From the NCBI RefSeq assembly GCF_001625215.2, contig NC_030385.2, positions 35,489,598-35,553,597 on the forward strand: a stretch of DNA of 64,000 nucleotides, in the 5' to 3' direction. Positions 44,531-55,500 of this stretch are shown here, piece after piece. This stretch comes from Daucus carota subsp. sativus (Eukaryota > Streptophyta > Magnoliopsida > Apiales > Apiaceae). The first letter of the stretch is position 1; every line of letters begins with the position of its first letter. The notes under the pieces were generated by a model, which was given only the letters and a program-made list of their open reading frames with translations, was not told the DNA's origin and searched no databases. The position numbers were made by a program, and so were the translations under genes.

Positions 44531-44644
44531 AGGGGACTTTTATCCTCTTGGTTGCAGGCTAGTGCGCGAGCTTGTGGGTTTACCCACTGCGCGCCCGAAG
44601 GGTAGCGGCTGTGGGTTCCTGCGTTTAAAAAAAAAAAAAAAAAA
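44531..44644 (+). mobile_element. SINE-like element
   Basis: A GC-rich tRNA-like body (CTAGTGCGCGAGC, TGGGTTTACCCACTGCGCGC, GAAGGGTAGCGGCTGTGGGT) ends in a run of about 19 A, as in plant tRNA-derived SINEs. Target duplication not clear. Duplicated at 60146-60259. Confidence 0.55.
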
Positions 44645-45217
44645 CTCATCAAAAACATTATTATTTTTAGAGTTAATTACACTTTGTAACCCTAGGTTTG
44701 CTCCAAACGCAGTTTAGTACCTGAATTTTAAAATGTGGCAATATGCACCTTATACTTAACATTCCCGTGCAAGTTGTAACTCGTAGTCACTATTCCGTCC
44801 AATTTTGCCGTTAACTTTAACTGTTTGAGAGATAACAATGTGTATATTAGTTTCTAACAGCTACTTTACCCCCTATGACCTCTCAAAAATTATGTATTAT
44901 ATTATGAAATTGTTTCTGAACACAAACAACGATGTAAAAAAAAATTTAAAATAATTTCTGAATACCTCATGTGAAAGTTTATTTTTATTTCAGTGTATTT
45001 AGTTACAGGTTTTTATAAATTCACTAATGTAAATGCAAGTTGGGATTGAGTTGAGTTTTATAATTTGCAATTTAGTTCTCTTATTTATATTAAGGACCGT
45101 TATTTTAAAATACAAATTTTATTTTCTTGAATTATGTAAATACAAACCTTTTGAGAGCAATCCAATTTCAAATTTTGAGTCAGCTCGATTATGTTTTAAC
45201 CGATTAACCCTTTTTAG

Positions 45218-45412
45218 CCTGTCAAATTTATTCTACGAACTTTAGTAGACATTAAAACTGAACCATTTTAATTATATAACGACTTCAACCATTGTTATAT
45301 TAATTAATTATAATCTGATTAACAAATCATATTCAATCAGATTCACTTCCGCGACGATTTGGTACTGATTGTATTCAACCCCCCCCTTCTACAATCATAT
45401 CCGGACCTAACA
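45218..45412 (+). repeat. Truncated 5' LTR remnant (last 195 bp)
   Basis: Matches LTR positions 42143-42337 with one substitution (TTTAGTAGAC for TTTAGTGGAC) and ends CCTAACA right before the primer-binding site. It joins the flank at a 2-bp CC microhomology. Confidence 0.92.
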
Positions 45413-45588
45413 ATTGGCATCAGAGCGGTTGATACCAATTTCCGTATCAGATCCTATACACACTCTGTAACGTCCAAATATTTTTTATTCGAATTAATTT
45501 TATTCCAAAAATTAATTTTGATTTAAAATATTTTTCTTTCAAAAATCCAAATCTCATCCAAACACTATTCACCTTAAATTCCTAAAAA
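45413..45588 (+). other. Retrotransposon leader before gag
   Basis: Primer-binding site followed by AT-rich untranslated sequence up to the gag ATG at 45589. Confidence 0.7.
45415..45428 (+). promoter_or_regulatory. Primer-binding site (initiator Met-tRNA type)
   Basis: TGGCATCAGAGCGG starts two bases after the LTR end. It fits the TGGTATCAGAGC class complementary to the 3' end of initiator tRNA-Met, with one change that allows a G-U pair. Confidence 0.8.
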
Positions 45589-46494
45589 ATGAGTACGCAA
45601 AAGATCAGTAGCATTAAAATCCCACCGTTCAGCCAGGAACACTTTGGCCTATGGAAAAGGCACATGTTCCTATTCCTTCGAACAGCGAACAGAAAATACA
45701 TTGGGATTTTAGACAAAGGTGTTACTACTCCTATGAAGGTCATATTAGCACACGAAGAGGATGGTGTGTTGATACCTCATCAGGTCATTCCGAAAGAACT
45801 TTCTGAGTACACAGATGAAGAGAGTGAACAGATGAATTTAGATGATGCTCTTCAACTAATTTTGGTTGAATCTCTAGATCCAGTGATGTACAATGCTGTT
45901 GTAAATTGTAAAAACGCCAAGCAAATCTGGGATACGTTAGAGATTATCAATGAAGGCTCAGAGGAAGTTAGGGAAAACAAGAAAGAGATACTGATGGCTC
46001 AGTATGAACAGTTTGGTTCCCATCCCGGTGAAGGGATTTCAGAAGTATTTATCAGACTTAATAATTTGATAAATAATTTAAATCTGAATGGGAAATTCTA
46101 CGACAAGAAAGAGGTCAACATGAAGTTTCTCTTAACCCTTCCTGAACATCTGGAACACAGAATCACTGCCATCAGGGAAAGCAGAGATCTGAATGAGATT
46201 TCTCTGGAAAGACTCTACGGAGTTTTGAAAACTTATGAACTGGAGCAAGTTCAGAGTAAACAGAGATATGGCTGGGGTAAAACACAAAACCATTCGAGAG
46301 CTCTAGTTGTTGAGTCACCTGTACTGGAAGAAAAGAAGAAGGATGTTGTTGTTCCTTCTAAGACTACTCAGGAATTTGTTGTACCTGAGATTGGTCAAAC
46401 TGCTTCTTCCAGTGGTGACGAAGAGTTCTATACAATGGAAGAGCTTGAACAGTTAGAAGATCAATCTCTATCACTGTTTGCCAAGAAGTTTTGA
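45589..46494 (+). CDS. gag: Copia gag, N-terminal part (301 aa)
   Basis: First ATG after the primer-binding site. The product is a typical copia capsid domain (family known as UBN2/DUF4219): IPPFSQEHFGLWKRHM near the N-terminus, KQIWDTLE at about residues 110-117, and a helical C-terminus. Stops at TGA 46492-46494. The next ORF continues in the same frame after one codon, so the TGA most simply is a nonsense mutation within a longer gag. Gag forms the cytoplasmic virus-like particle. Confidence 0.88.
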   Translation: MSTQKISSIKIPPFSQEHFGLWKRHMFLFLRTANRKYIGILDKGVTTPMKVILAHEEDGVLIPHQVIPKELSEYTDEESEQMNLDDALQLILVESLDPVMYNAVVNCKNAKQIWDTLEIINEGSEEVRENKKEILMAQYEQFGSHPGEGISEVFIRLNNLINNLNLNGKFYDKKEVNMKFLLTLPEHLEHRITAIRESRDLNEISLERLYGVLKTYELEQVQSKQRYGWGKTQNHSRALVVESPVLEEKKKDVVVPSKTTQEFVVPEIGQTASSSGDEEFYTMEELEQLEDQSLSLFAKKF

Positions 46495-46497
46495 AAC

Positions 46498-48042
46498 ATG
46501 AGATTCCGGAAGAACCCTTCCTATAAATACAAACCTACTGTTAGTAAGTTTCAGAAGGGAGGCTATTCATCTTCTACAAGCAAAGGAGGATACAAGACTG
46601 GGATGGTGGACAGAAGCAAGTTCAAATGCTTCAATTGTGGTGAACCTGGACACTTTGCAACTGAATGCAAACAGCCCAAGGTTCAAGGAAAAAGAAAAGA
46701 TTCGTATGATGAGCTGAAGCAGAAGTATGATGCACTGGTTATAAAGCATCATGGTACTTCTGGAAGTCAAAGTTTCAAAAGCAAATCTTATCTGGCAGAA
46801 GGCAAAAGCTGGGATGATACAGATAGTGATGAAGAGGAGCAGCTAGGGAATGTTGCTTTCATGGCTAATACTGGATCATCTTCACCTCCTCCTGCTGGAA
46901 GCTTTCAGGTAGATCCTACATGCCCTAAACTGTTTATGCAATTAGGACTTGAAAGAGATGATGCTATTAAAAGGATGAAAGCTGCTAATCTTAAAATTGA
47001 TACTTTAGTCTTAGAAATTCATGCTTATAAAATGAATGAGATGAAAGTATTAAAACCTAAAATAGAACAATTGACTATGGACTTAGGATTACAATGTGCT
47101 AAAGTCAAAGTTCTAGAGAAAGGTGAGATTGCTTTAAGACTTCAGCTAGACGAAGAGAAAGTGGAATGTAAAGCCTTTAAGGATGCCTCCTTGATAGTCA
47201 AAGAACTTAATGATAAACAAGAGATCAAGAGAACTGTTGGAATAGGCTTTGACTATAACAAATCTGTAGGTAAGGCTAGTAACATTACTCCTTTTAAGAA
47301 GAGTGCTGAAGAGAGAGGGATTCCTTTTGTTTTGAAAGATTCCCTTAAACCTTTGTTTAAAACCTCAGAAGCTGAACCTCTTTTAGAGAGTCCTGTTGTC
47401 ATTAGATATGAACTCAAACAGGAAGACCTTAAATTGAAAGAGAGTAATGAGAAGAGAGATGAGATCTTGACATCACTGAAACCAATCAAAGTGAAAGGCA
47501 ATGTTAGGTTGCCTAAAGCTGGTTTAGGTGTCAACTCTGAGAGAACTAAATTCAACAAGCCCAATAATTTTGTTAATAGTAAGATCAAGAACAATAGGTG
47601 TCATTCTACTGAGAACTTTAAATCTGATAACAAGGTTAGAGTAGAATCTATTGATGTTCCTACTACTATGACTGATACTTCTGTTGTTCCTGCTTTTGAT
47701 GCATGTCATAAATTTTGTAGTGTTGATAATTGTATGACTTGTGCTTTCAATTTAATGTCTGCTTATTTTAAAAATTTGCATGCTAAAAATGAAAACACAT
47801 CACCTAGACAACACACAAACAACAAGCATGCAAGATCAAAGACTGCTAGTCCTACTCATGTTAGGAAGGAGACTTATGTTCCAAAGCCTAAAACTAAGGT
47901 TTATAAGGCTGTTGTTAAGGAAGTAAGTTCAGTCAAGTCTGAACCAAGTATCAGTCCAAGAGGCTCTGTTGTATTACCTAATAGAAATCAGTTCTTTAAG
48001 ACTGCAGGACCCAATCAAGTGTGGGTCCCAAAGACTGTCTAA
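46498..48042 (+). CDS. gag: Copia gag, C-terminal part with zinc knuckle (514 aa)
   Basis: Same frame as the previous ORF. CCHC zinc knuckle C44-x2-C47-x4-H52-x4-C57 for RNA binding, then a long Lys/Glu-rich stretch with helical segments, then a C-terminal WVPK motif usually found just before protease in copia polyproteins. Ends TAA 48040-48042. The ATG at 46498 is only the first Met after the stop and is probably not a natural start. Longer than most copia nucleocapsid regions. Confidence 0.8.
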   Translation: MRFRKNPSYKYKPTVSKFQKGGYSSSTSKGGYKTGMVDRSKFKCFNCGEPGHFATECKQPKVQGKRKDSYDELKQKYDALVIKHHGTSGSQSFKSKSYLAEGKSWDDTDSDEEEQLGNVAFMANTGSSSPPPAGSFQVDPTCPKLFMQLGLERDDAIKRMKAANLKIDTLVLEIHAYKMNEMKVLKPKIEQLTMDLGLQCAKVKVLEKGEIALRLQLDEEKVECKAFKDASLIVKELNDKQEIKRTVGIGFDYNKSVGKASNITPFKKSAEERGIPFVLKDSLKPLFKTSEAEPLLESPVVIRYELKQEDLKLKESNEKRDEILTSLKPIKVKGNVRLPKAGLGVNSERTKFNKPNNFVNSKIKNNRCHSTENFKSDNKVRVESIDVPTTMTDTSVVPAFDACHKFCSVDNCMTCAFNLMSAYFKNLHAKNENTSPRQHTNNKHARSKTASPTHVRKETYVPKPKTKVYKAVVKEVSSVKSEPSISPRGSVVLPNRNQFFKTAGPNQVWVPKTV

Positions 48043-48054
48043 TCAAGTTGTCTT

Positions 48055-51000
48055 TTGCAGGGTGCCAGTGGAGTTGTTCGTGTTACCTGGGTGCTTGACA
48101 GTGGAGCGTCAATGCACATGACTGGCAATAAATCCCTGCTAGAGGACATAAGAGAAGGAGCTGGCCCTACAGTCAGTTTTGCTGATAATAGCAAAGGTCG
48201 TACTGTGGGATATGGCAAGTATAAAATTGGAAGGATTATCATAGAAGATATTGCAATAGTTGAAGGACTTCAACATAATCTCCTGAGTGTCAGTCAATTC
48301 TGTGACAAAGGATATTATGTTCATTTTGAAAAGGAGATATGTATCATTAAACATATCAAGGATAAGCGTCCTTCACTATGTGGCATAAGGAAAGGCAATA
48401 TATTCGTAGCTGATTTGTCTTCAGGACCTGGAAACGAAGTTCACTGCTTCTACGCCAAAGCATCTGCTGAAGATAGTTGGTTATGGCATAAGAAACTCTC
48501 ACACCTCAACTTCAAAACCATGAACTCTCTAGTCAAGAGAGATCTAGTGAGAGGTTTGCCTTCCCTGGAATTCTCATCTGATGATCTCTGTGAAGCTTGT
48601 CAGAAAGGAAAAGCGAAGAGAGCATCTCACAAAGGCAAAACCATCAATACCATTACAGATCCACTTCATTTGTTGCATATGGATTTGTTTGGCCCCGTGA
48701 ATGTTGCATCTATTGATGGAGGAAGATATGCCTTAGTCATTGTGGATGACTTCTCGAAATTTACTTGGGTTTACTTCCTGTCTTCTAAGGATGAAACTCC
48801 CCTGACAGTAATTGATCATATCAAGTTGGTTGAGTTGGAAAAAGGTGTTCCTGTAAAAGCTGTAAGATCAGACAATGGAACTGAGTTTAAAAATCAAACT
48901 CTAATCAACTTTTACTCTGAAAAGGGAATTAGAAGGCAGTATTCAGCACCAAGAACTCCTCAGCAGAATGGAGTCGTCGAAAGAAAGAATCGTACACTGA
49001 TCGAAGCTGCAAGGACTATGATTGCTGAAGCAAAGCTTCCTCTGTACTTTTGGGCTGAAGCTGTGTCTACTGCCTGCTATACCCAGAATAGAACTTTGAT
49101 CAACAAGGATCATATGAAAACTCCATTTCATCTGTATAACAACAAGAAACCTTATGTCAAACATCTTCATGTCTTTGGAGCCAAGTGTTATGTTCTCAAA
49201 GATGGTGAAGAGAACTTGAACAAGTTTGAGCCAAAGGCTTATGAAGCACTTTTTGTTGGTTATACAAATAATGCTTATAGAGTTTTTATAATTGATACTC
49301 TGTCAGTGAAAGTTAGTGTCAATGTTACATTTGATGACACTAAACTTCCAAGTATACAATCTGCTGATCCATCTGAATCTCTGAAGTTTGACAACTATCC
49401 AGATTCTGATTCAGATGATGATGTGCCACCTGAGGTTGCAACAGGTGATGACAACAATGATAATGATCCAGGCAATGGTGGAGGAAATGGCAATAATGCT
49501 GGAGATTCCACTGATGCCAGTGGTGGATCATCAAGTCAACCTGGCAACAACTCAGGGGGAGCTGATGGATCAACTAGTCACACACTTCAGCTTAATGATA
49601 ATACTGCTGAATCATCAAGGACACATCTTCCAAGGGAAAGGATTTGGAGCAGAGATCATCCCTTTGATCTAATTATTGGTGATCCTGATGTTGGTGTAAG
49701 GACTAGAAGTGCTACGACAAATGAATGTTTATTTTCTGGATTTCTATCTCAACTAGAACCAAAGAAAATAGAAGAAGCACTTGCTGATCCTGATTGGGTT
49801 CTTGCCATGCAAGAAGAACTCAATCAATTTGAGAGACAAGAAGTCTGGTCCCTGGTTCCAAGACCAAAAGGAAAATCTACCATTGGATCTAGATGGGTCT
49901 TCCGTAACAAGTTAGATGGTGATGGCATTGTTGTAAGAAACAAAGCCAGACTGGTTGCAAAAGGTTATTCACAAGAAGAAGGAATTGATTACGATGAAAC
50001 CTATGCTCCAGTTGCTCGTCTTGAAGCCATCAGAATATTTCTTGCATTTGCTGCACACTCCAACTTCAAGGTATATCAAATGGATGTGAAAAGTGCATTT
50101 CTGAATGGAAAGCTAGAAGAAGAAGTATATCTGGAACAGCCCCCTGGCTTTGAAAATCCAGAATTTGCTGATTTTGTATACTTCCTATTCAAAGCTGTCT
50201 ATGGACTCAAGCAGTCACCAAGAACATGGTATGACACTCTCTCTGAGTTTTTAATTGAAAACAATTTTACTAGAGGTGTCATAGACAAAACTCTCTTTTA
50301 CAAATTGCATGATAAGGATATGATATTTGTACAAATATATGTTGATGACATTATATTTGGTTCTACTAACGATAACTTGTGCAAGAGATTTGCTAAGTTA
50401 ATGCAGAGTAACTATGAGATGAGTATGATGGGTGAGCTGTCCTACTTCCTTGGTCTTCAAGTAAGCCAAAAGGAAGATGGAATATTCATTTGCCAATCCA
50501 AGTATGTCAGAGATCTTCTTCGAAAGTTCAATCTAGAAGACTCTTCACCGGCAAAGACACCCATGGCCACTGCCACAAAGCTTGACCAGGATAAATCTGG
50601 TAAGAAAGTTGATATCACAAGCTATCGAGGTATGATTGGCTCTCTACTTTATCTTACTGCAAGTAGACCAGATATCATGTTTGCAACATGTTTGTGTGCT
50701 AGGTTCCAAGCTGATCCTAAGGAATCACATCTTATAGCCGTCAAAAGAATCTTTAGATATCTTAAAGGTACACCTGGTTTAGGTATTTGGTACCCTAAGA
50801 ATACTGGTTTTGACTTAACCGGCTATACAGATTCTGATTATGCAGGATGCAGGATTGATAGGAAGAGTACGTCTGGAAGCTGTCAATTTCTAGGACGTCG
50901 GTTGGTTTCCTGGTATAGCAAGAAGCAGCACTCAGTGTCTACCTCTACTGCTGAAGCTGAGTATATAGCTGCTGGTAGCTGCTGTGCTCAGATCTTGTGG

Positions 51001-51282
51001 ATCAAGAATCAACTGAATGATTATGGTGTTGTAGTAAACAAAATTCCTATATTTTGTGATAATACAAGTGCCATAGCCATTTCCAACAATCCGGTTCAAC
51101 ACTCAAGAACCAAGCACATTGATATCAGGTATCATTTCATACGAGAACATGTCATGAATGGTACAGTGGTGTTACATTTTGTACCCACGACTGAGCAAAT
51201 TGCTGACATCTTCACGAAACCACTGGATGAATCCACTTTCTCTAAGCTGATTTGTGAGTTAGGGATGTTAAATATGCCATAG
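48055..51282 (+). CDS. pol: Copia pol: protease, integrase, reverse transcriptase, RNase H
   Basis: Same frame as gag, opened by the TAA at 48040; no ATG precedes the protease, and residue 1 here is a TTG codon. Protease DSGAS at 15-19; integrase HHCC zinc site (H145, C179, C182) and D210, D273, E309 (35 residues between the last two); RT from about 581 with YVDD at 762-765; RNase H with D926, E967, D1002; end motif ADIFTKPL. All catalytic residues are present and the frame is open, so the enzyme part is intact. The start must come by readthrough, frame-keeping splicing (see findings), or from a form of the element without the stop. Confidence 0.93.
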   Translation: MQGASGVVRVTWVLDSGASMHMTGNKSLLEDIREGAGPTVSFADNSKGRTVGYGKYKIGRIIIEDIAIVEGLQHNLLSVSQFCDKGYYVHFEKEICIIKHIKDKRPSLCGIRKGNIFVADLSSGPGNEVHCFYAKASAEDSWLWHKKLSHLNFKTMNSLVKRDLVRGLPSLEFSSDDLCEACQKGKAKRASHKGKTINTITDPLHLLHMDLFGPVNVASIDGGRYALVIVDDFSKFTWVYFLSSKDETPLTVIDHIKLVELEKGVPVKAVRSDNGTEFKNQTLINFYSEKGIRRQYSAPRTPQQNGVVERKNRTLIEAARTMIAEAKLPLYFWAEAVSTACYTQNRTLINKDHMKTPFHLYNNKKPYVKHLHVFGAKCYVLKDGEENLNKFEPKAYEALFVGYTNNAYRVFIIDTLSVKVSVNVTFDDTKLPSIQSADPSESLKFDNYPDSDSDDDVPPEVATGDDNNDNDPGNGGGNGNNAGDSTDASGGSSSQPGNNSGGADGSTSHTLQLNDNTAESSRTHLPRERIWSRDHPFDLIIGDPDVGVRTRSATTNECLFSGFLSQLEPKKIEEALADPDWVLAMQEELNQFERQEVWSLVPRPKGKSTIGSRWVFRNKLDGDGIVVRNKARLVAKGYSQEEGIDYDETYAPVARLEAIRIFLAFAAHSNFKVYQMDVKSAFLNGKLEEEVYLEQPPGFENPEFADFVYFLFKAVYGLKQSPRTWYDTLSEFLIENNFTRGVIDKTLFYKLHDKDMIFVQIYVDDIIFGSTNDNLCKRFAKLMQSNYEMSMMGELSYFLGLQVSQKEDGIFICQSKYVRDLLRKFNLEDSSPAKTPMATATKLDQDKSGKKVDITSYRGMIGSLLYLTASRPDIMFATCLCARFQADPKESHLIAVKRIFRYLKGTPGLGIWYPKNTGFDLTGYTDSDYAGCRIDRKSTSGSCQFLGRRLVSWYSKKQHSVSTSTAEAEYIAAGSCCAQILWIKNQLNDYGVVVNKIPIFCDNTSAIAISNNPVQHSRTKHIDIRYHFIREHVMNGTVVLHFVPTTEQIADIFTKPLDESTFSKLICELGMLNMP

Positions 51283-51730
51283 TTCTCTTGTATATATTTT
51301 TCATATGTATTATATGTGTTTGTATACTTTATGTGAATTTTCTGTGTAACTATATCTATATTATTAGATTTTATATGATTTCCCGTATATTATCTGATAA
51401 TATTCTAAGTAATTATGCTTGCTTGTACATTAGTAGGTAATTTTCTAAGTGCTCATACACTCCCCTGTAATATTCTCTAAGCATTTAGATAATTATTTGT
51501 AATTATTTTGTATTTTTCAAAATTAATTAAGCATAAATATTTGATTTTAAGTTAATTCATCTTTTTGAATTAAAGTTAAAGTCATAAGTATTTATACTTA
51601 ATTAAAGTTGAAATTTACAAAATATTTGTGTAATTTATAGTATTTTCTTTATTATAGATTTTTGATTTTAATTGCAAAATGTTTTATATTTTAAAATAAT
51701 CAAAAATCATATTATTATTACTTTTTCTCT
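51283..51730. other. Spacer after pol
   Basis: AT-rich, no ORF; leads into the dyad array. Confidence 0.6.
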
Positions 51731-52050
51731 GCAAGACAATGTTTTTGTCTTCTGTTTGGCTCGGTAAGACAATTATTTTTGTCTTACTGAACCGGTTTTG
51801 TTTCTTGTCCTTCTATCAAACTCGGCAAGACAATTACATTGTCTTACCGAGTCTGCTAAGCCTCCGCGTGTATCAGTAAGACAATCCTATTGTCTTACTG
51901 ACATAACCTTTGTCTGCTAAGTGTGTAATCTCGGCAAGACAATTCAAAATTGTCTTACCGAGACTACAGTAGGCTGTCAAGACAATTGTTTTTGTCTTCC
52001 CTACTTATACTCTCGACCACAACTCAACAAGACAATTTCGATTGTCTTGC
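51731..52050. repeat. Dyad-repeat array between pol and the extra ORF
   Basis: Seven palindromic units of the type GGTAAGACAAT-n-ATTGTCTTACCGAG (for example near 51772, 51823, 51871, 51935). Same core, AAGACAAT/ATTGTCTT, as the U3 arrays of the LTRs. Lies 540-860 bp before the ATG of the 1211-codon ORF. Confidence 0.9.
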
Positions 52051-52589
52051 TGATCACACTTCGTCTTCTCCATCTGCACATCTATACACACACGGTTTCC
52101 GACCTTTGTTTTTCAAGTTTTTCATCAAAAACTTGCTGGTTCACATCTTATCAAGCGTTTGCTTGCTGGTTTGGTTCAAATCGCCGGATTTCAGCCGAAC
52201 CTCTGCCGGATTCTCGTCGGATTCTCGTCGGTTTTTAGTCCGTTTTCAAGGTTTTTCGACTGAGTTTGCGCTGTGACTAGCCTAGGGTTTGAGTACTCTG
52301 TGTTGATTGTGTGTTCTTCGAACTGAGTTAATCGAATTTGGAGTTAGGGTTTGTGTTAATTTTGGGGTTTTTTTGATATTAAGGACTCGTTTGGCTTGTG
52401 AAATTCTGAGTTGGATTAATTGACTAAGTGCCATTGTAATTAATTAACTTTTAATTCGATATTATTTTAATATTTCGAATTAATAATTAATTAATCAATT
52501 TTAATTAATAATTGAACTTTGCGAGATAATTGAGAATTAACATTTTATTTGAAAATTTCTCGCTTAATTCAATTTTTAATTATTAAAAA
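52051..52589 (+). other. Leader of the extra ORF
   Basis: CT-rich then AT-rich. Short upstream ORFs overlap it. TCTATACACAC at about 52081 is a possible TATA-like site. No other feature recognised. Confidence 0.4.
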
Positions 52590-55500
52590 ATGGCCGGAGA
52601 ATTTGAGATTGCTGAGACCAATTATTGTGCTAACCTGAACTTCGAGGATTGTTCTGATAGATTCAAGAAGTGGATTCGTTTCCTGACTCAACAAAGCCTT
52701 GTCAGTACTGCCCTAACCGCTGATATTCCTATACAAGTGCAACCACTCTTCGACTTCTACTCTAATGCCGTCAACTCTACAACTCTCGAGAATTATAGGT
52801 TGATTGGTGATCTGCCAAATGGACGAAGGATTGTTATAACTGTCGATGATGTGAACCGGATTCTAGGGTTTCCAAGGAATAACTTTCAAGAGGAACCAAC
52901 CAGTGCTGAACTCACTCAATTCTTCCAAGACATCCACTACCAGGGACAGATTTTTCTCCCTAGAATGTCTAAAAGCAAATTGAAGGCTGAATGGGATGTC
53001 TTCTTCGATACCTTGGCAAAGGTATTTGCTCCCACTACAAGGCAGAATTTTCACAACATATCTTCTATGCTTCAAATCTTTGGATTCTCTGTGGCTTACA
53101 ATCGTCGAATTAACTTCGGGAAGATATTACTCAAGGAGATTATCAGAAAAATGGGTTCTGTCTCTCAGAGATCCATTCATGACAATGACAAGGTTGAGTG
53201 TCACTTTCCACGGTTCTTAATGCTATTCTTAAGTGACAAGATGAATGATGCAGATAGAGCAATGTACGTTGATTCTGCAGTGGTGCCCATTCTAAGAACT
53301 TGCACCAAGATTCAATCAAGACTTGCTAATCAAAAGAAGCATGAGAGTGTGCCTCTTGTTGTGACTCCTTACATGTTGGAACAGTTTAATGTTCCCCTTC
53401 AACCTGTCCAAGTTCCTCAGCCACTACAACAACAACAATATCAACCTGATCAACCACAACTGGCTCAACCTGAACTTCAACAAGAACAACCTCAGGAACA
53501 ATCTCCTCCTCAGAACTTTCAACCACTTCAACTTCTCCAAGATTATCAATCATCCAGCCAATCCTCACATTACTCTCCCTACAACCCTCCTTACAACTCA
53601 CCACAACAATCACCTCACCAATCATCATACAATTCTCCTCACCAATCTCAACACCAATCCCCTCCACAATACAACTTCTTCCCAGACCAACAAGCCTCCA
53701 TTCTTCCCTCTCAATCTGAACCAACACCTTCACCTACACATACACATACCATTCCTCCACCACAATCCACCTCTCAGCCTCTGCCTGCTGATTCTGCTAT
53801 CAATCCAGAGCTACAGGACTTCAGGACAGATTTACAGGTAGCTCAGGTACTTTCTAATCTCACTGATACCTTTAATATTGATATTGCAGATTTTGATTGT
53901 GATATTGGATTTGATTTCCAGACTCCCAGCATTGAACCTGTAAACACCCAGGTTCATAACCAAGCTGACGTTTTCGTTTCAACAACTGATTCTTCGTCAA
54001 ACACATCAACCGACACTACTCATACACCAGTTGTTCGAAAGGTAGCCCGGAAACGGAGTGGGAGTGCAATTCTGAGAGAACCCGCAGCTCTGTCTCATAA
54101 GAAGCAAAGGGTGGCAGAACCGGAGACAACTGCAGCCGTATCCATTTCCTCCCAAAAGGATTTGGACACTGACATGGTAAATATACAGTCTCTAGATTCA
54201 TTCTCTCCACAGAATGCATTTATTGAAATTGGCCGTCCAACCGCGGTATCCTGTAAAGAGTCAAGCACGCAACTAGCACTCACGCTAGTTGAACCTTTGT
54301 CTTTTGATTCTTCACTTAGAGAGAGCACAGATATTCAAAAATTGTCATATGAAAAACTTTTTGATCACTCTTTCTTTTTGGATCAGGCTATACTTGGCAA
54401 CCTGCAAGTACATCAGCCTTCACAGGCATCTGAAGGACAATTTGTTCCTTCACAACCTACAGTTCCATCTCAGGGAACTATGGTTGTCTATACAGGTACT
54501 GGTGACGGTGTGACAAACACGAGTGAAATCAGGCAAACACCGAGCGAAACACATGCACGAGAGGATAGTGAAAAATCTTTGAGTGTTCGTGAGGTGAGTG
54601 CACACACCAACACAGATCTGTTACAGGAACAAATGGCTGCTCTGAAAGCTGAGATTTCAAGGTTGAATGCTGAGAATGCCAGATTCAGAAGTGGAGAGTT
54701 GGTGACTCTACAGGAAAAGGTTGTTGATCCTTCTTATTCTTCTCTCAAACAGGAATTAGATGCTCATGTCAAGGGTATTCACTCTAGGATGGACAAGTTT
54801 GATCAATCTCAGGAGCTCTGTCTGACAAAGCTTGGAAACTTAGAGCAAACGCTGGCTCAAGTTGTTAATCACTTAAAGCTTAATCCGTCAACAGCTCAGT
54901 CTACTCCAGAGGATCCCTCAACTAAGGGGGAGAAGGATAAGGAAGATAAGGACAAAGATGATCACAGCAATGCTGATGCTGGTGATAGGAGTAATAAGGA
55001 TGGTGCTGGCAGGAGTGACAAGGGTGGAGAAAGAGCAAGTGGCAAAGAATCTTCTGAAGCTGAAGCTGATAAAAGCTATAAAAGGTCTAAAGGCAAAGAA
55101 CCACTACATCAATCTGAAAATGTCTTCAACACTGACAATTATGATGATTATCCCAAAGACATGGATGATGATGACGTATTCGATGCTACCTATCGTCAGG
55201 CTGAAGAAGAAGGTAAATTTGATGAAAGCTATTTGTTTCAGGAAGAACCTGTTGATCCTGAACACGAGGAGAATGTCAGGAAGTTCAAAGCAGAAAATGA
55301 AGCCAGGAAGCGTAAGCTTCGTGATTATCAGAAACTTCTGGAAGACAAGTTGATCACAGAGGAACAAATCAAGATTGAAAAGCAGAAAATCTATGATGCT
55401 GCGATCAAGCAGAAGAATCTTGAAATTAAAAGAAAAGAAGGAAAAGGCTGGGACATTGCTAGGAGAATATTCAATGGACCTCAAAGGGAAACTTTCGATG

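Larger units (their letters stand above)
42343..45217. repeat. Flank of the solo LTR, duplicated at 57958-60833
   Basis: Holds the end of the A-tailed insertion (to 43106), psbW fragments (43131-43222), a degraded MITE-like block (43620-43760), a SINE-like element (44531-44644) and AT-rich DNA. No gene. Almost identical to the copy behind the 3' LTR; ends at the CC junction 45218-45219. Confidence 0.85.

Noticed and set aside
45033-45245. Small ORFs repeated at 60647, 41671/57284, 41941/57554, 42997/58612 and 43432/59047
   Set aside because: They recur only because the LTR and flank are duplicated; no protein similarity or start context.
40812-45412. A single 4.6-kb LTR instead of LTR plus flank
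   Set aside because: GTTTT target duplications bracket 40812-42337 exactly, and the downstream 3' copy does not end in a second LTR tail, so the 1.5-kb LTR is the real unit.
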